NCBI RefSeq assembly: GCF_039907765.1
Contig: NZ_JARDJI010000009.1
Coordinates: 119,132 to 183,131, forward strand
Length of the DNA: 64,000 nucleotides
Direction: 5' to 3'
Source of the DNA: Aminobacter sp039907765
Lineage (GTDB): Bacteria; Pseudomonadota; Alphaproteobacteria; Rhizobiales; Rhizobiaceae
Shown here: positions 16,928 to 24,974 of the stretch, in pieces
Numbering within the stretch: the first letter of the stretch is position 1
Layout: each line of letters starts with the position of its first letter
The notes under the pieces: model-generated
The model's database searches: none
The model's input: the letters and a program-made list of their open reading frames with translations, nothing else
Told to the model about the DNA's origin: nothing
Translations under genes and position numbers: made by a program

Positions 16928-17521
16928 ATGAATCTGGACGCGTATGATGAATTCCTGGCAGGCATCGGCGAAACGCCGAACCGGCTTGCCGCCATATATC
17001 ACGCCGTCCGCAACATACCCTATGGCTCGGTCGGCACGCGGGATCCGCTGGTGGTGATGAAGCAGCGCAGCGGCTCCTGCTCGGGAAAGCATGTCCTCCT
17101 GCGCAACCTGCTGCGCCGCGCCGGCTATGAGGCAGGCGTCGTGACCATGTTCACCTATTTCGATTCCAAGCTGTCGACCAACCCGTCCTTTCCGGCCGAA
17201 CTGAACGACATGATCAGGGAGGGCGAGGTCTGCGATTTCCATCACTTCGTGCGGGTCGGCGGCGAGGGCGGCCTGGAACTCGACGCGACCTGGCAGGACG
17301 GCCTTGAGAGGTATGGCTTTCCGGTAAACTCGAACTGGACCGGCGAGACCAATACCGAGCTTGCGTCGGTGCCGCTCGAACTGTTTGAACCCGAGGAGGA
17401 TCTTATTGCGTTGAAGATCAGGCTGGTCGCCACGCTCACACCCGAGCAGGCCCAAAGGCGCAGCCGCTATTTCGCGCTGCTCAGCGCCTGGATAGCCAGT
17501 ACCCCCGGCGTGCACGGATGA
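16928..17521 (+). CDS. Transglutaminase-like (cysteine peptidase fold) protein
   Basis: A 197-residue soluble protein with no signal peptide. A Cys-His-Asp arrangement is visible: Cys51 in RSGSCSGKH, His105 or His106 in CDFHHFVRV, and Asp119 in GLELDATWQDGL. This order and spacing match the transglutaminase-core superfamily, whose bacterial members include amide hydrolases and peptidases. ATG at 16928 has GGAG nine bases upstream. It sits between the ABC importer and an FGGY kinase, overlapping the kinase start by 4 bp, so it probably processes the imported compound, for example by cleaving an amide or peptide bond. The function is not established; similarity to a characterised enzyme is not obvious to me. 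Confidence 0.6.
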   Translation: MNLDAYDEFLAGIGETPNRLAAIYHAVRNIPYGSVGTRDPLVVMKQRSGSCSGKHVLLRNLLRRAGYEAGVVTMFTYFDSKLSTNPSFPAELNDMIREGEVCDFHHFVRVGGEGGLELDATWQDGLERYGFPVNSNWTGETNTELASVPLELFEPEEDLIALKIRLVATLTPEQAQRRSRYFALLSAWIASTPGVHG

Positions 17522-19035
17522 GTGGCGGGCCGCTGTTCGTCGGTATCGACGCCGGAACGACCGGCGTTACCGTCGCCTTGTTCGACAGGCGCGGCCTCAT
17601 GGTCGCCAGCGGCGACCGCGACTATTCCTGCATCTTTCCTCAGCCTGGCTGGGTCGAACAGGACATGGATGTCGTCTGGCGCGCTGTGTGCGAAGCCAGC
17701 CGCCAGGCCATGGCGGGGATCGATCCCGGCCGGATCGTTTCGGTAGGGCTGTCCAGCCAGCGCGGTACCTTCGCCCTGCTCGACGACCAGTTCCGACCGC
17801 TGGCGCCTGCCATCGTCTGGAACGACGCGCGTGCCAGGGACATGGAGGCGACGATTGCTGCGAACATCTCGCCGGCAAGGTTCCGTTCGCTCACCGGCAT
17901 GCCTCTCGCGGCTTCCTGGGCCGTGGCCAAGATCGCCTGGCTGGCCGCGCACAAGCCCAGACTTCTCGACGCCACGAGGTGGATCTGCAACGGACAGGAA
18001 TACCTGCTTCGCCTGCTGGGAGCAGAGCGGTTCGAAGGCGACCCGTCCAGCCTGACCTTGAACGGCATGCTCGACATACGCCGGCTTGGGTGGAGCGACG
18101 AGGTCTGCAAGGCCGCCGGTATCGACCTCGCCAAGCTTCCGCCGCTCGGCGAGCCCGGGGCCGAGGTCGGCGTGATTTCGAAGCAGGCGGCGGCGTTGAC
18201 CGGACTGCCCGCCGGCGCAGTACTTTGCCGTGGAGCGGGCGACCAGCAATGCGCCGCGCTGGGTGCGGGCGTGGTGCGGCAGGGCATGGCCGAGATCACC
18301 ATAGGCACCTCGGCGATGATGGTGGCTCACCTCGACCATCCCGATCTCGCGGTCGGAGAGCAGACCTACATCGGCGCGCATGCCATTCCCGGCAAGTGGG
18401 ACCTGGAGGGCGGTTGCTTTGCCGTCGGCGCCTGCCTGCAATGGTGGCGCGACCAGTTCGAAGGTCCGGCGTCCGGTTATGAGCAGATGATGGCGGAAGC
18501 GGCCAAGGCGCCGGTTGGGAGCCAGGGACTGGTGTTCCACCCCTTCTTCGCCGGGCAGATCACACCTCACTACGATGCCACCGCCCGCGGGGCGTTTCTC
18601 GGCCTGACGCTGAAACACGCGCGCGCGGACCTCATCCGGGCCATGCTCGAAGGTTTCGCCTGCGAAATACGCATGATGGTCGAGGCCTTCGACGCCGACC
18701 TCATGTCCGGGATCACCGATCTGCGGCTCACCGGCGGCGGCACGCGATCCTCGCTTTTCGCGCAGACGATCGCGGACGTCCTGGACCGTCCGGTGAGGCT
18801 GCTGCGCGAACGCGAATGCAGCGTACTCGGTGCAGCACTGCTGGGTGCCGTGGGTTCCGCCCATTTCGCCTCGATCGAGGAGGCGGCGGCGGAAATGGTC
18901 TGCGCTACGCATTCACTCGAGCCGAACATCGAGCACCGGGGCGTCCTCGACAACCTTTACGGACTGTTTCGCGAGAGCTATTCGGCCCTGGCTGGGGCGG
19001 ACTTCTATCGGCAGCTCGAACTGGTGCGCCAATAG
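17518..19035 (+). CDS. FGGY-family carbohydrate kinase
   Basis: A 505-residue two-domain kinase. FVGIDAGTTGVTVALFD (7-23) is the phosphate-1 motif and DLRLTGGGTRSSLFAQTIAD (about 400-419) is the C-terminal FGGY motif with the adenosine-binding GGG. Members phosphorylate xylulose, glycerol, ribulose, erythritol or autoinducer-2. It is last in the importer operon and ends 9 bp before the convergent RpiR gene. It likely traps the imported ligand as a phosphate, which could then be the effector of the SorC regulator. The substrate cannot be assigned. Confidence 0.87.
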   Translation: MSGGPLFVGIDAGTTGVTVALFDRRGLMVASGDRDYSCIFPQPGWVEQDMDVVWRAVCEASRQAMAGIDPGRIVSVGLSSQRGTFALLDDQFRPLAPAIVWNDARARDMEATIAANISPARFRSLTGMPLAASWAVAKIAWLAAHKPRLLDATRWICNGQEYLLRLLGAERFEGDPSSLTLNGMLDIRRLGWSDEVCKAAGIDLAKLPPLGEPGAEVGVISKQAAALTGLPAGAVLCRGAGDQQCAALGAGVVRQGMAEITIGTSAMMVAHLDHPDLAVGEQTYIGAHAIPGKWDLEGGCFAVGACLQWWRDQFEGPASGYEQMMAEAAKAPVGSQGLVFHPFFAGQITPHYDATARGAFLGLTLKHARADLIRAMLEGFACEIRMMVEAFDADLMSGITDLRLTGGGTRSSLFAQTIADVLDRPVRLLRERECSVLGAALLGAVGSAHFASIEEAAAEMVCATHSLEPNIEHRGVLDNLYGLFRESYSALAGADFYRQLELVRQ

Positions 19036-19044
19036 GTACTCCGT

Positions 19045-19908
19045 TCAGCGCAATCTTCCGTCCAGCTTGAGGGCCGCCACGGCGGCCTCGCTCTTGCGGA
19101 TGTGATCGCCGGCGTCGGCCTGCCGTTGCACCAAGAGGATGAAAAGCAGGTCTGTCAGCGCAAGCTGGGCATCGCGGACGGTGATCGATGACGAGCGGAC
19201 GTCGTCCTCGTCGCTTGCCGTGTGCAGCACGATGTCGGCGATCGCGCTCAGCGGATTGTCCCTCAGCGATGCAATGGCCACGACCGTCGCGCCACCTTCG
19301 TTGGCGAGTTCGGCGATGCGCAGCGTCTCGATGCTCGTGCCGGAATGCGAAAGAGCGAGCATCACGTCCCTGGGCCCCAGCGATGCGGCGCTCGCCAGTT
19401 GCACGTGGCTGTCGCTGTCGTGCAGCACGTTGCGGCCGAGCTTCATGAGCTTGATGGCGAAATCGCGCGCCACCAGCGAAGAGGCGCTGACTCCGGCGAG
19501 GTGGATCCGGTCGGCCTGGTCGAGCAGGTCGAGAACGCGTGCCACGGTCTGTTCGCTGTTCACCGACATCGTCTGCTGCATGGCGGCCAGCTTGCCCGCC
19601 ACGAGCTTCTGCTGCACGGCGACATAACCGTCGGCGCGGTCGATGCTGCCATGCACCATGCCGGGCGGCGCCTGCCATTGCTGGACCCGGGCCTCGCTGA
19701 CCGCGAGCTTCAGCTGCTGGTAGCTCGGATAGCCCAGCTTCTGCGCGAACTTCACCACACTGGACTGGCTGCGGCCGGTCTGTTCGGCAAGCGCAACGGA
19801 CGATAGCCGCAGCATCTCGTCCGGCTTGTCGACGATGAATTGGCCGATCTGCCGGTCGGCCGGCGCCATGGTGTCGAGCGTCGCAAGGATTTTCGTGAGA
19901 ACCGACAT
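19045..19908 (-). CDS. RpiR/MurR-family transcriptional regulator
   Basis: A 287-residue protein with an N-terminal HTH_6 domain (about 1-77; SSVALAEQTGRSQSSVVKFAQKLGYPSY spans the recognition part in two pieces) and a C-terminal SIS sugar-phosphate-binding domain (about 125-260; ALSHSGTSIETL is the phosphosugar loop). It is divergent from an operon with MurQ and AnmK, the same pairing as E. coli MurR with MurQ, so MurNAc-6-phosphate or GlcNAc-6-phosphate is the likely ligand. GGAAT-N5-ATTCC sites occur in both operon promoters. Confidence 0.88.
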   Translation of the reverse strand: MSVLTKILATLDTMAPADRQIGQFIVDKPDEMLRLSSVALAEQTGRSQSSVVKFAQKLGYPSYQQLKLAVSEARVQQWQAPPGMVHGSIDRADGYVAVQQKLVAGKLAAMQQTMSVNSEQTVARVLDLLDQADRIHLAGVSASSLVARDFAIKLMKLGRNVLHDSDSHVQLASAASLGPRDVMLALSHSGTSIETLRIAELANEGGATVVAIASLRDNPLSAIADIVLHTASDEDDVRSSSITVRDAQLALTDLLFILLVQRQADAGDHIRKSEAAVAALKLDGRLR

Positions 19909-19943
19909 GAAGTTCCTCGCGCCCTCTCATCCGGCAAAGAGTG

Positions 19944-19958
19944 GGAATAGAATATTCC
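19944..19958. promoter_or_regulatory. RpiR-type operator, copy 1 (GGAAT-N5-ATTCC)
   Basis: GGAAT and ATTCC flank AGAAT in the divergent gap between the RpiR gene and the MurA paralogue. A TTGACA at 19967-19972 lies just downstream as a candidate -35 for the salvage operon. Two more copies of the motif occur before MurQ, supporting it as the operator. Confidence 0.6.
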
Positions 19959-20043
19959 ATCCAATGTTGACAGAGAAGAATAATCTGATCAACTCTCTCG
20001 CCAGTTCGGCTGGTCTCGACCGGCTGCTGAACGGATCTAGAAC

Positions 20044-21300
20044 ATGGACAAGTTGCGAATCGTCGGTGGCCAGAGGCTGCAGGGGGCAGTTGCCATCTCC
20101 GGCGCCAAGAACGCGGCGTTGCCGCAGATTGCTGCGTCGCTGCTGAGCCCCGAACCGCTCGAACTGACCAACCTGCCGGCAGTGAGCGATGTCGAGAACA
20201 TGCTCGGCGTCATTGCCCAGCACGGCGCGGGAGTCAGCCGCCAGGGCCGTTCGATCATTGTCGACGCGAGCGCCGCTTTTTCCAAGGAGACCAGCTATGA
20301 CACCGTGCGCAAGATGCGCGCCACGGTGCTGGTGCTGGGGCCGCTGCTGGCGCGTTTCGGCAACGCGCAGGTGTCGCTGCCCGGCGGCTGCGCGATCGGT
20401 GCGCGGCCGGTCGACATGCATATCAAGGCCCTTGGCCAACTCGGTGCCGATATCGGCATCCAGGGCGGTTCGATCGTCGCTGTGGCGCCCCGCGGACTGA
20501 CGGGCGCGCGCATCGTACTCGGCTCGCCGTCGGTGGGCGCGACCGAGACGGCGATGATGGCGGCCACTGCCGCGCGCGGTGAGACGGAGATCGTCAATGC
20601 CGCCCGCGAGCCAGAGGTGATGGACCTCGCCGCTTGCCTCAACGCCATGGGTGCGAACATCGAAGGGGCGGGGACGCACCGTATCCTCGTCCAGGGCGGC
20701 ACGTCCTGGCGCGCGGCCATTCACCACACGATTCCCGATCGCATCGAGGCCGGGACCTATGCCATCGCCGCGGCGATCACCGGCGGCCAACTCGAACTGA
20801 CGAACGCACGGCTCGAGCATCTTGCGTCGGTGGTACAGGTGCTGGAAGCGGCGGGCGTCAGCGTCTGGCCTGGCGATCGCGGGCTCATCGTCTCGCGGGG
20901 CGACCCGTTGTCGCCCGTCGACATCACCACGGAACCCTATCCCGGCTTTCCGACAGATCTCCAGGCGCAGTTCATGGCACTGATGTGCTGCGCGCCGGGA
21001 GCGTCGCTGCTGCGCGAGACGGTGTTCGAAAACCGCTTCATGCATGTTCCCGAGCTGGTTCGCCTCGGCGCCAACATCACCCTGCAGGGCACGACGGCGC
21101 TCGTGCGGGGTGGCGCGCCGCTGCGTGGCGCTCAGGTGATGGCGACGGACCTCCGCGCCTCCGTTTCGCTGGTGCTTGCCGCGCTCGTTGCGGAGGGCGA
21201 GAGCATCGTCAACCGCGTCTACCATCTCGACCGGGGCTATGAGAGCCTCGACCGCAAGCTCCGCATGTGCGGCGCGACCATCGAGCGGATAGCAGGATGA
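20044..21300 (+). CDS. murA: UDP-N-acetylglucosamine 1-carboxyvinyltransferase (MurA paralogue)
   Basis: A 418-residue EPSP-synthase-fold protein of normal MurA length. Active-site marks are intact: Lys22-Asn23 (GAKNAALP), the catalytic Cys116 (LPGGCAIGARPVD) and the FPTDLQAQ block. MurA transfers enolpyruvate from PEP to UDP-GlcNAc, the first committed step of peptidoglycan synthesis; the Cys also makes it a fosfomycin target. Its place as first gene of a MurR-type salvage operon, rather than with housekeeping genes, suggests a second MurA copy. That a housekeeping murA exists elsewhere is inferred. The next gene overlaps its stop by 4 bp. Confidence 0.88.
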   Translation: MDKLRIVGGQRLQGAVAISGAKNAALPQIAASLLSPEPLELTNLPAVSDVENMLGVIAQHGAGVSRQGRSIIVDASAAFSKETSYDTVRKMRATVLVLGPLLARFGNAQVSLPGGCAIGARPVDMHIKALGQLGADIGIQGGSIVAVAPRGLTGARIVLGSPSVGATETAMMAATAARGETEIVNAAREPEVMDLAACLNAMGANIEGAGTHRILVQGGTSWRAAIHHTIPDRIEAGTYAIAAAITGGQLELTNARLEHLASVVQVLEAAGVSVWPGDRGLIVSRGDPLSPVDITTEPYPGFPTDLQAQFMALMCCAPGASLLRETVFENRFMHVPELVRLGANITLQGTTALVRGGAPLRGAQVMATDLRASVSLVLAALVAEGESIVNRVYHLDRGYESLDRKLRMCGATIERIAG

Positions 21301-22199
21301 CCAGCGCCGCCGTGCCTCGCTTTTACCTCGGTGTCGACGGCGGCGGCACGGGCTGCCGCGCACGCATCGTCGACGCGGCCGGCAATGTGCTCGGCCAGGG
21401 CCTTTCCGGTCCGGCGACGACGCGGCTCGGCATCGACGTCGCCTGGGCGTCGATCGCGCGTGCCTTTGGCGCAGCCGTGGAGGAGGCAGGCCTCGGTGAT
21501 GCCGAACTGGCTCACACCTTCGCCGGCATCGGCCTTGCCGGCATTGGCCGCAAGGGCGCGCTGGAGGCGTTGCAGGCGATCGAGCATCCGTTTGCCGCGA
21601 TCGACTTCGCCAGCGACGGCATGGGGGCCTGCCTTGGCGCCCATTCGGGCAAGGACGGGGCGATCGTCATCGCGGGCACCGGCTCGATCGGACTGGGCTT
21701 CGTCGAGGGTCGGGACCTCAGGGTTGGCGGCTACGGATTCCCGATCTCGGACGAGGGCAGCGGCGCCGATCTGGGCTTGAAGGCGGTGCAACTCGCGCTC
21801 CGGGCGCATGACGGCCGGCACGACCGCTCCGCGCTGCTGGCGGAAGTGATGCAGCGGTTCCATGACGATCCGATGGAGGCGGTGGCCTGGATGGACCGGG
21901 CCACCGCCACCGACTACGCCGCGCTTGCGCCGACGGTCATGCGCCATGCCGACCAGGGCGACGCGGCCGGCCGCCGTATCGTCCAGGCTGCCGCCGAGCA
22001 GATCGACACGATCGTCCGCACGCTGTTCGACAAGGGCGCACCCCGCGTGACCCTGCTCGGAGGGCTGGCGAGCCCTCTCGAACCCTGGCTCGCGCCCGAC
22101 GTTCGCCGTCGCCTCAAGCCTGCCGATGGGGATGCAGTGTCCGGCGCGATCATCCTGGCCAGGTGGCTTGACAGCGTGGCAGACGCGTCAATCATCTAG
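21297..22199 (+). CDS. BadF/BadG-type ATPase, probable N-acetylglucosamine kinase
   Basis: A 300-residue actin-fold kinase. YLGVDGGGTGCRARIVD (about 9-25) is the phosphate-1 motif and AIVIAGTGSIGLGF the phosphate-2 region. This family includes eukaryotic and bacterial GlcNAc kinases and glucosamine kinases. In this operon it would phosphorylate GlcNAc released from muropeptides to GlcNAc-6-phosphate, the same product that MurQ yields. The start is the ATG overlapping the MurA stop. A glucosamine or another amino-sugar substrate is possible. Confidence 0.8.
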   Translation: MTSAAVPRFYLGVDGGGTGCRARIVDAAGNVLGQGLSGPATTRLGIDVAWASIARAFGAAVEEAGLGDAELAHTFAGIGLAGIGRKGALEALQAIEHPFAAIDFASDGMGACLGAHSGKDGAIVIAGTGSIGLGFVEGRDLRVGGYGFPISDEGSGADLGLKAVQLALRAHDGRHDRSALLAEVMQRFHDDPMEAVAWMDRATATDYAALAPTVMRHADQGDAAGRRIVQAAAEQIDTIVRTLFDKGAPRVTLLGGLASPLEPWLAPDVRRRLKPADGDAVSGAIILARWLDSVADASII

Positions 22200-22250
22200 G
22201 AATATTTCATTCCAAAATTTGTTGACATTAGGAATATTACATTCTAAAAC
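22199..22250 (+). promoter_or_regulatory. Promoter before murQ with two RpiR-type operators
   Basis: Two operator copies lie in this gap: GGAAT-ATTTC-ATTCC (22199-22213) and GGAAT-ATTAC-ATTCT (22231-22245), 32 bp apart, so about three helical turns. Between them TTGACA (22222-22227) with TAAAAC (22245-22250) at 17-bp spacing makes a good sigma-70 promoter. The second operator covers the spacer and the first the -35 upstream flank. This should be a second RpiR-controlled start inside the salvage operon. Confidence 0.65.
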
Positions 22251-22265
22251 GTTAAGGAAAGCCTC

Positions 22266-23252
22266 ATGGGATCCGGCCCGGCGAGGCTCTGCATCTCAAG
22301 AACCGGACAGGTGGCGAACGTGTCGGAACAAGCCTTGATTTCGGAGCTGGGACGCTTGGTTTCCGAGGAGCGGAACCCGCGCACCATGGATATCGACCTG
22401 TTGCCGACGGTCGACGTCCTCAGGAAGATCAACGACGAAGACAAGAGCGTCGCCTCCGCTGTCGAGAAGGTGATCCCAGAGATCGCCGCCTGCGTCGATC
22501 GCATCACCGCCGCGTTCCGGCAGGGCGGGCGCCTGATCTACATGGGTGCCGGCACCAGCGGCCGCATAGGCGTGCTCGACGCGTCCGAGTGCCCGCCGAC
22601 ATTCCGCGTTCCGCCGACGATGGTCGTCGGTCTCATCGCCGGTGGCTACAGCGCGCTGCTCAAGGCGACGGAAGGTGCCGAGGACAGCCAGGCCAAGGGC
22701 GCCGAGGCGCTGGCCGAGATCGATCTGACGGCCAAGGATGTCGTGGTGGGCATCGCCGCAAGCGGCCGCACGCCCTATGTCATTGGCGGTCTCAACTATG
22801 CAAAAAAGGTCGGCGCGACCGCCGTCGCCCTTTCGTGCAATCCCCAGTCGGCAATCGCTGCCATAGCCGACATCGCCATTTCGCCGGTCGTCGGCCCCGA
22901 GGCATTGACCGGGTCGACGCGGATGAAGTCGGGCACGGCCGAGAAACTGGTGCTCAACATGCTGACCACCGCGAGCATGATCCGCATCGGCAAGACCTAC
23001 GAAAACCTGATGGTCGACCTGAAGGCCTCGAACAAGAAACTCGTGGCACGCGCCGCCCGCATCGTCATGCAGGCGACCGACTGCACCCTGGAAGAGGCGC
23101 AACTGGCACTGGCCCAGACCGAAAATGACGTGAAGCTGGCCATCCTCATCGTCATGACGGGGATGAACCTTGCCGATGCGCGATCGGCGCTGAAGAGGTC
23201 GAGCGGGTTCTTGCGACAGGCAATCCAGGACGCGAGGCGAGCGTCCGAGTGA
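22266..23252 (+). CDS. murQ: N-acetylmuramic acid 6-phosphate etherase
   Basis: A 328-residue SIS-domain protein. LIYMGAGTSGRIGVLDASEC and PPTF follow the MurQ active-site block closely, and GPEALTGSTRMKSGTAEKLV is the second family block. MurQ removes D-lactate from MurNAc-6-phosphate to give GlcNAc-6-phosphate in the cytoplasm. The start at 22266 has AAGGA at 22254-22258; an in-frame GTG at 22320 would give a length closer to E. coli MurQ and remains possible. It follows its own RpiR-operator promoter. Confidence 0.93.
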   Translation: MGSGPARLCISRTGQVANVSEQALISELGRLVSEERNPRTMDIDLLPTVDVLRKINDEDKSVASAVEKVIPEIAACVDRITAAFRQGGRLIYMGAGTSGRIGVLDASECPPTFRVPPTMVVGLIAGGYSALLKATEGAEDSQAKGAEALAEIDLTAKDVVVGIAASGRTPYVIGGLNYAKKVGATAVALSCNPQSAIAAIADIAISPVVGPEALTGSTRMKSGTAEKLVLNMLTTASMIRIGKTYENLMVDLKASNKKLVARAARIVMQATDCTLEEAQLALAQTENDVKLAILIVMTGMNLADARSALKRSSGFLRQAIQDARRASE

Positions 23253-23306
23253 TCCGGGAGCGGCCATTCCGGCCGCACCGAGGGAAAGAGCTAAAGGGAG
23301 GATGAA

Positions 23307-24824
23307 ATGACCAGCAAGTTCAAGTATTTCCTTGGGGCAACGACGGCCGTGATGATCGGCCTGTCGGCCGTTGCAGGGCATGCCGATGCAGCCACGCTGC
23401 GCATGGCCTGGGCGCAGGACGCCACCGGCCTCGACCCGCACAAGCAGACGGCATTCTCGTCGCTGCGACTGCTGGAGCTGATCTACGAGCCGCTCGTGCG
23501 CCTCGACGCGGATCTGAAGATCGTTCCAGGCATCGCCACGTCCTGGGAATTCGGTGCCGACGGCAAGCAGCTCACCTTCAAAGTCGATCCCAAGGCGAAG
23601 TTCCAGAACGGCGCTGCCGTCACCTCGGCCGACGTCAAGGCATCGTTCGAGCGCATCCTCGACGAGAAGACGGGTGCCGCGAACCGCGCCAACTACCTGT
23701 CGATCGAAGGCATCGAGACCCCCGACGCCGGCACCGTCGTCTTCAAGCTGAAGCAGCCCGACGCGCCGATCCTGACGGCGATGACCGACACCAATTCGTC
23801 GATCGTCCCGGCCAGCGAGATCGCCGCCGGCACCATCGGCACCAAGGCGATCGGCTCGGGTCCGTTCAAGCTGGAGAAGTGGGATCCCAATTCCAAGGAA
23901 GTGCTCGTCGCCAACAAGGACTGGGCTGGCGGTGCGACCGGCGTGGACGGAATCGAGATCAGCGTGCTGCCGGACGAAACCGCGATCCTCGCCGCCATGC
24001 GCACGGGCCAGGTCGACTTCGCCCTGCTCAACGATCCGCTGATCGCCACGCTGGTGCCCAACGAGCCCAAGCTTCAGCTCAACCGCGCCCCGCTGCTCGC
24101 CTATCACGTCCTCCAGCTCAACCCGGCGCGCAAGCCGATGAACGAGCTGGCCGTGCGCCAGGCGATCTCGTGCGCCGTCGACCGCCAGGCCGTGCTCGAA
24201 ACCGCATCGCTCGGCGAAGGCCGGGTGACCGGGCCACTGACGATGCCGTTCTTCGCCTCCGATCCCAACTCGCTGTTCTGCTACAAGCAGGATGTCGAGA
24301 AGGCCAAGAAGCTGATGGCCGATGCCGGTTTCGCCGATGGCTTCACCGCCACCGTGATCGCCGCGACCGCCGAGCCGCCGACGGCAGCCGCCGAGGCCCA
24401 GGTGCTGCAGTCGCAGCTGGCCGAGATCGGCGTCAAGCTCGACATCAAGATGATGGAGCTCAACGTCTATGTCGACACCTGGCTGAAGGGCGACTTCGAC
24501 ATGGCGGTGGCGCTGAACGGCGGCCGTCCCGACCCCTATACCATGTACAACCGCTACTGGACCAAGAGCGGCAACCTACAGAAGGTCTCCAACTTCGCCG
24601 ACGACACGCTCGACAAGCTCCTGCAGGACGGTCGCGCCGAGACCGATCCGGAAAAGCGCAAGGTGATCTTCGCCGACTTCGACAAGCAGCTCGCCGAGAA
24701 GTCGCCTTGGGTCTGGCTCTACACCGGCTATGGCTACACCGCGCAGCAGAAGAACGTGCAGGGCTTCGTGCCTATGCCTACCGGCTCGCTGTTCAGCCTC
24801 GGCAAGGTGACCATCCAGCAGTAG
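23307..24824 (+). CDS. Oligopeptide-type ABC transporter binding protein (SBP_bac_5)
   Basis: A 505-residue protein with a Sec signal peptide (about 1-28, ending HADA-A) and the SBP_bac_5 domain, with the family opening LRMAWAQDATGLDPHKQT and, later, ELIYEPLVRLD. It binds peptides or glycopeptides in the periplasm. AAGGGAGG lies just before the ATG. Between MurQ and an Opp/Dpp-type permease set, its ligand is likely a muropeptide, anhydro-MurNAc-peptide or free MurNAc, analogous to the peptidoglycan-recycling Yej-type importers of Rhizobiales. That ligand is inference from context. Confidence 0.87.
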   Translation: MTSKFKYFLGATTAVMIGLSAVAGHADAATLRMAWAQDATGLDPHKQTAFSSLRLLELIYEPLVRLDADLKIVPGIATSWEFGADGKQLTFKVDPKAKFQNGAAVTSADVKASFERILDEKTGAANRANYLSIEGIETPDAGTVVFKLKQPDAPILTAMTDTNSSIVPASEIAAGTIGTKAIGSGPFKLEKWDPNSKEVLVANKDWAGGATGVDGIEISVLPDETAILAAMRTGQVDFALLNDPLIATLVPNEPKLQLNRAPLLAYHVLQLNPARKPMNELAVRQAISCAVDRQAVLETASLGEGRVTGPLTMPFFASDPNSLFCYKQDVEKAKKLMADAGFADGFTATVIAATAEPPTAAAEAQVLQSQLAEIGVKLDIKMMELNVYVDTWLKGDFDMAVALNGGRPDPYTMYNRYWTKSGNLQKVSNFADDTLDKLLQDGRAETDPEKRKVIFADFDKQLAEKSPWVWLYTGYGYTAQQKNVQGFVPMPTGSLFSLGKVTIQQ

Positions 24825-24865
24825 CAAGAGCTTCGGGCGGCGCGCTCTCCCTGTCGTCGCCTGAA

Positions 24866-24896
24866 GGCGGTCGCCATCGCGTCGATGGCGACCGCC
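24866..24896 (+). terminator. Perfect 13-bp GC hairpin after the binding-protein gene
   Basis: GGCGGTCGCCATC pairs with GATGGCGACCGCC over the loop GCGTC, in the 150-bp gap between binding-protein and permease genes. There is no T run on the plus strand. This is the strongest of the hairpins that follow binding-protein genes in this window and probably sets the binding-protein to permease ratio. Confidence 0.65.
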
Positions 24897-24974
24897 AAGG
24901 CAGCGTAAGTCGTGCACCGGCCGGCTCCGTTGCAGAACCGACGCGGTTCCTCAACCCGATATGGGACGCATGCC

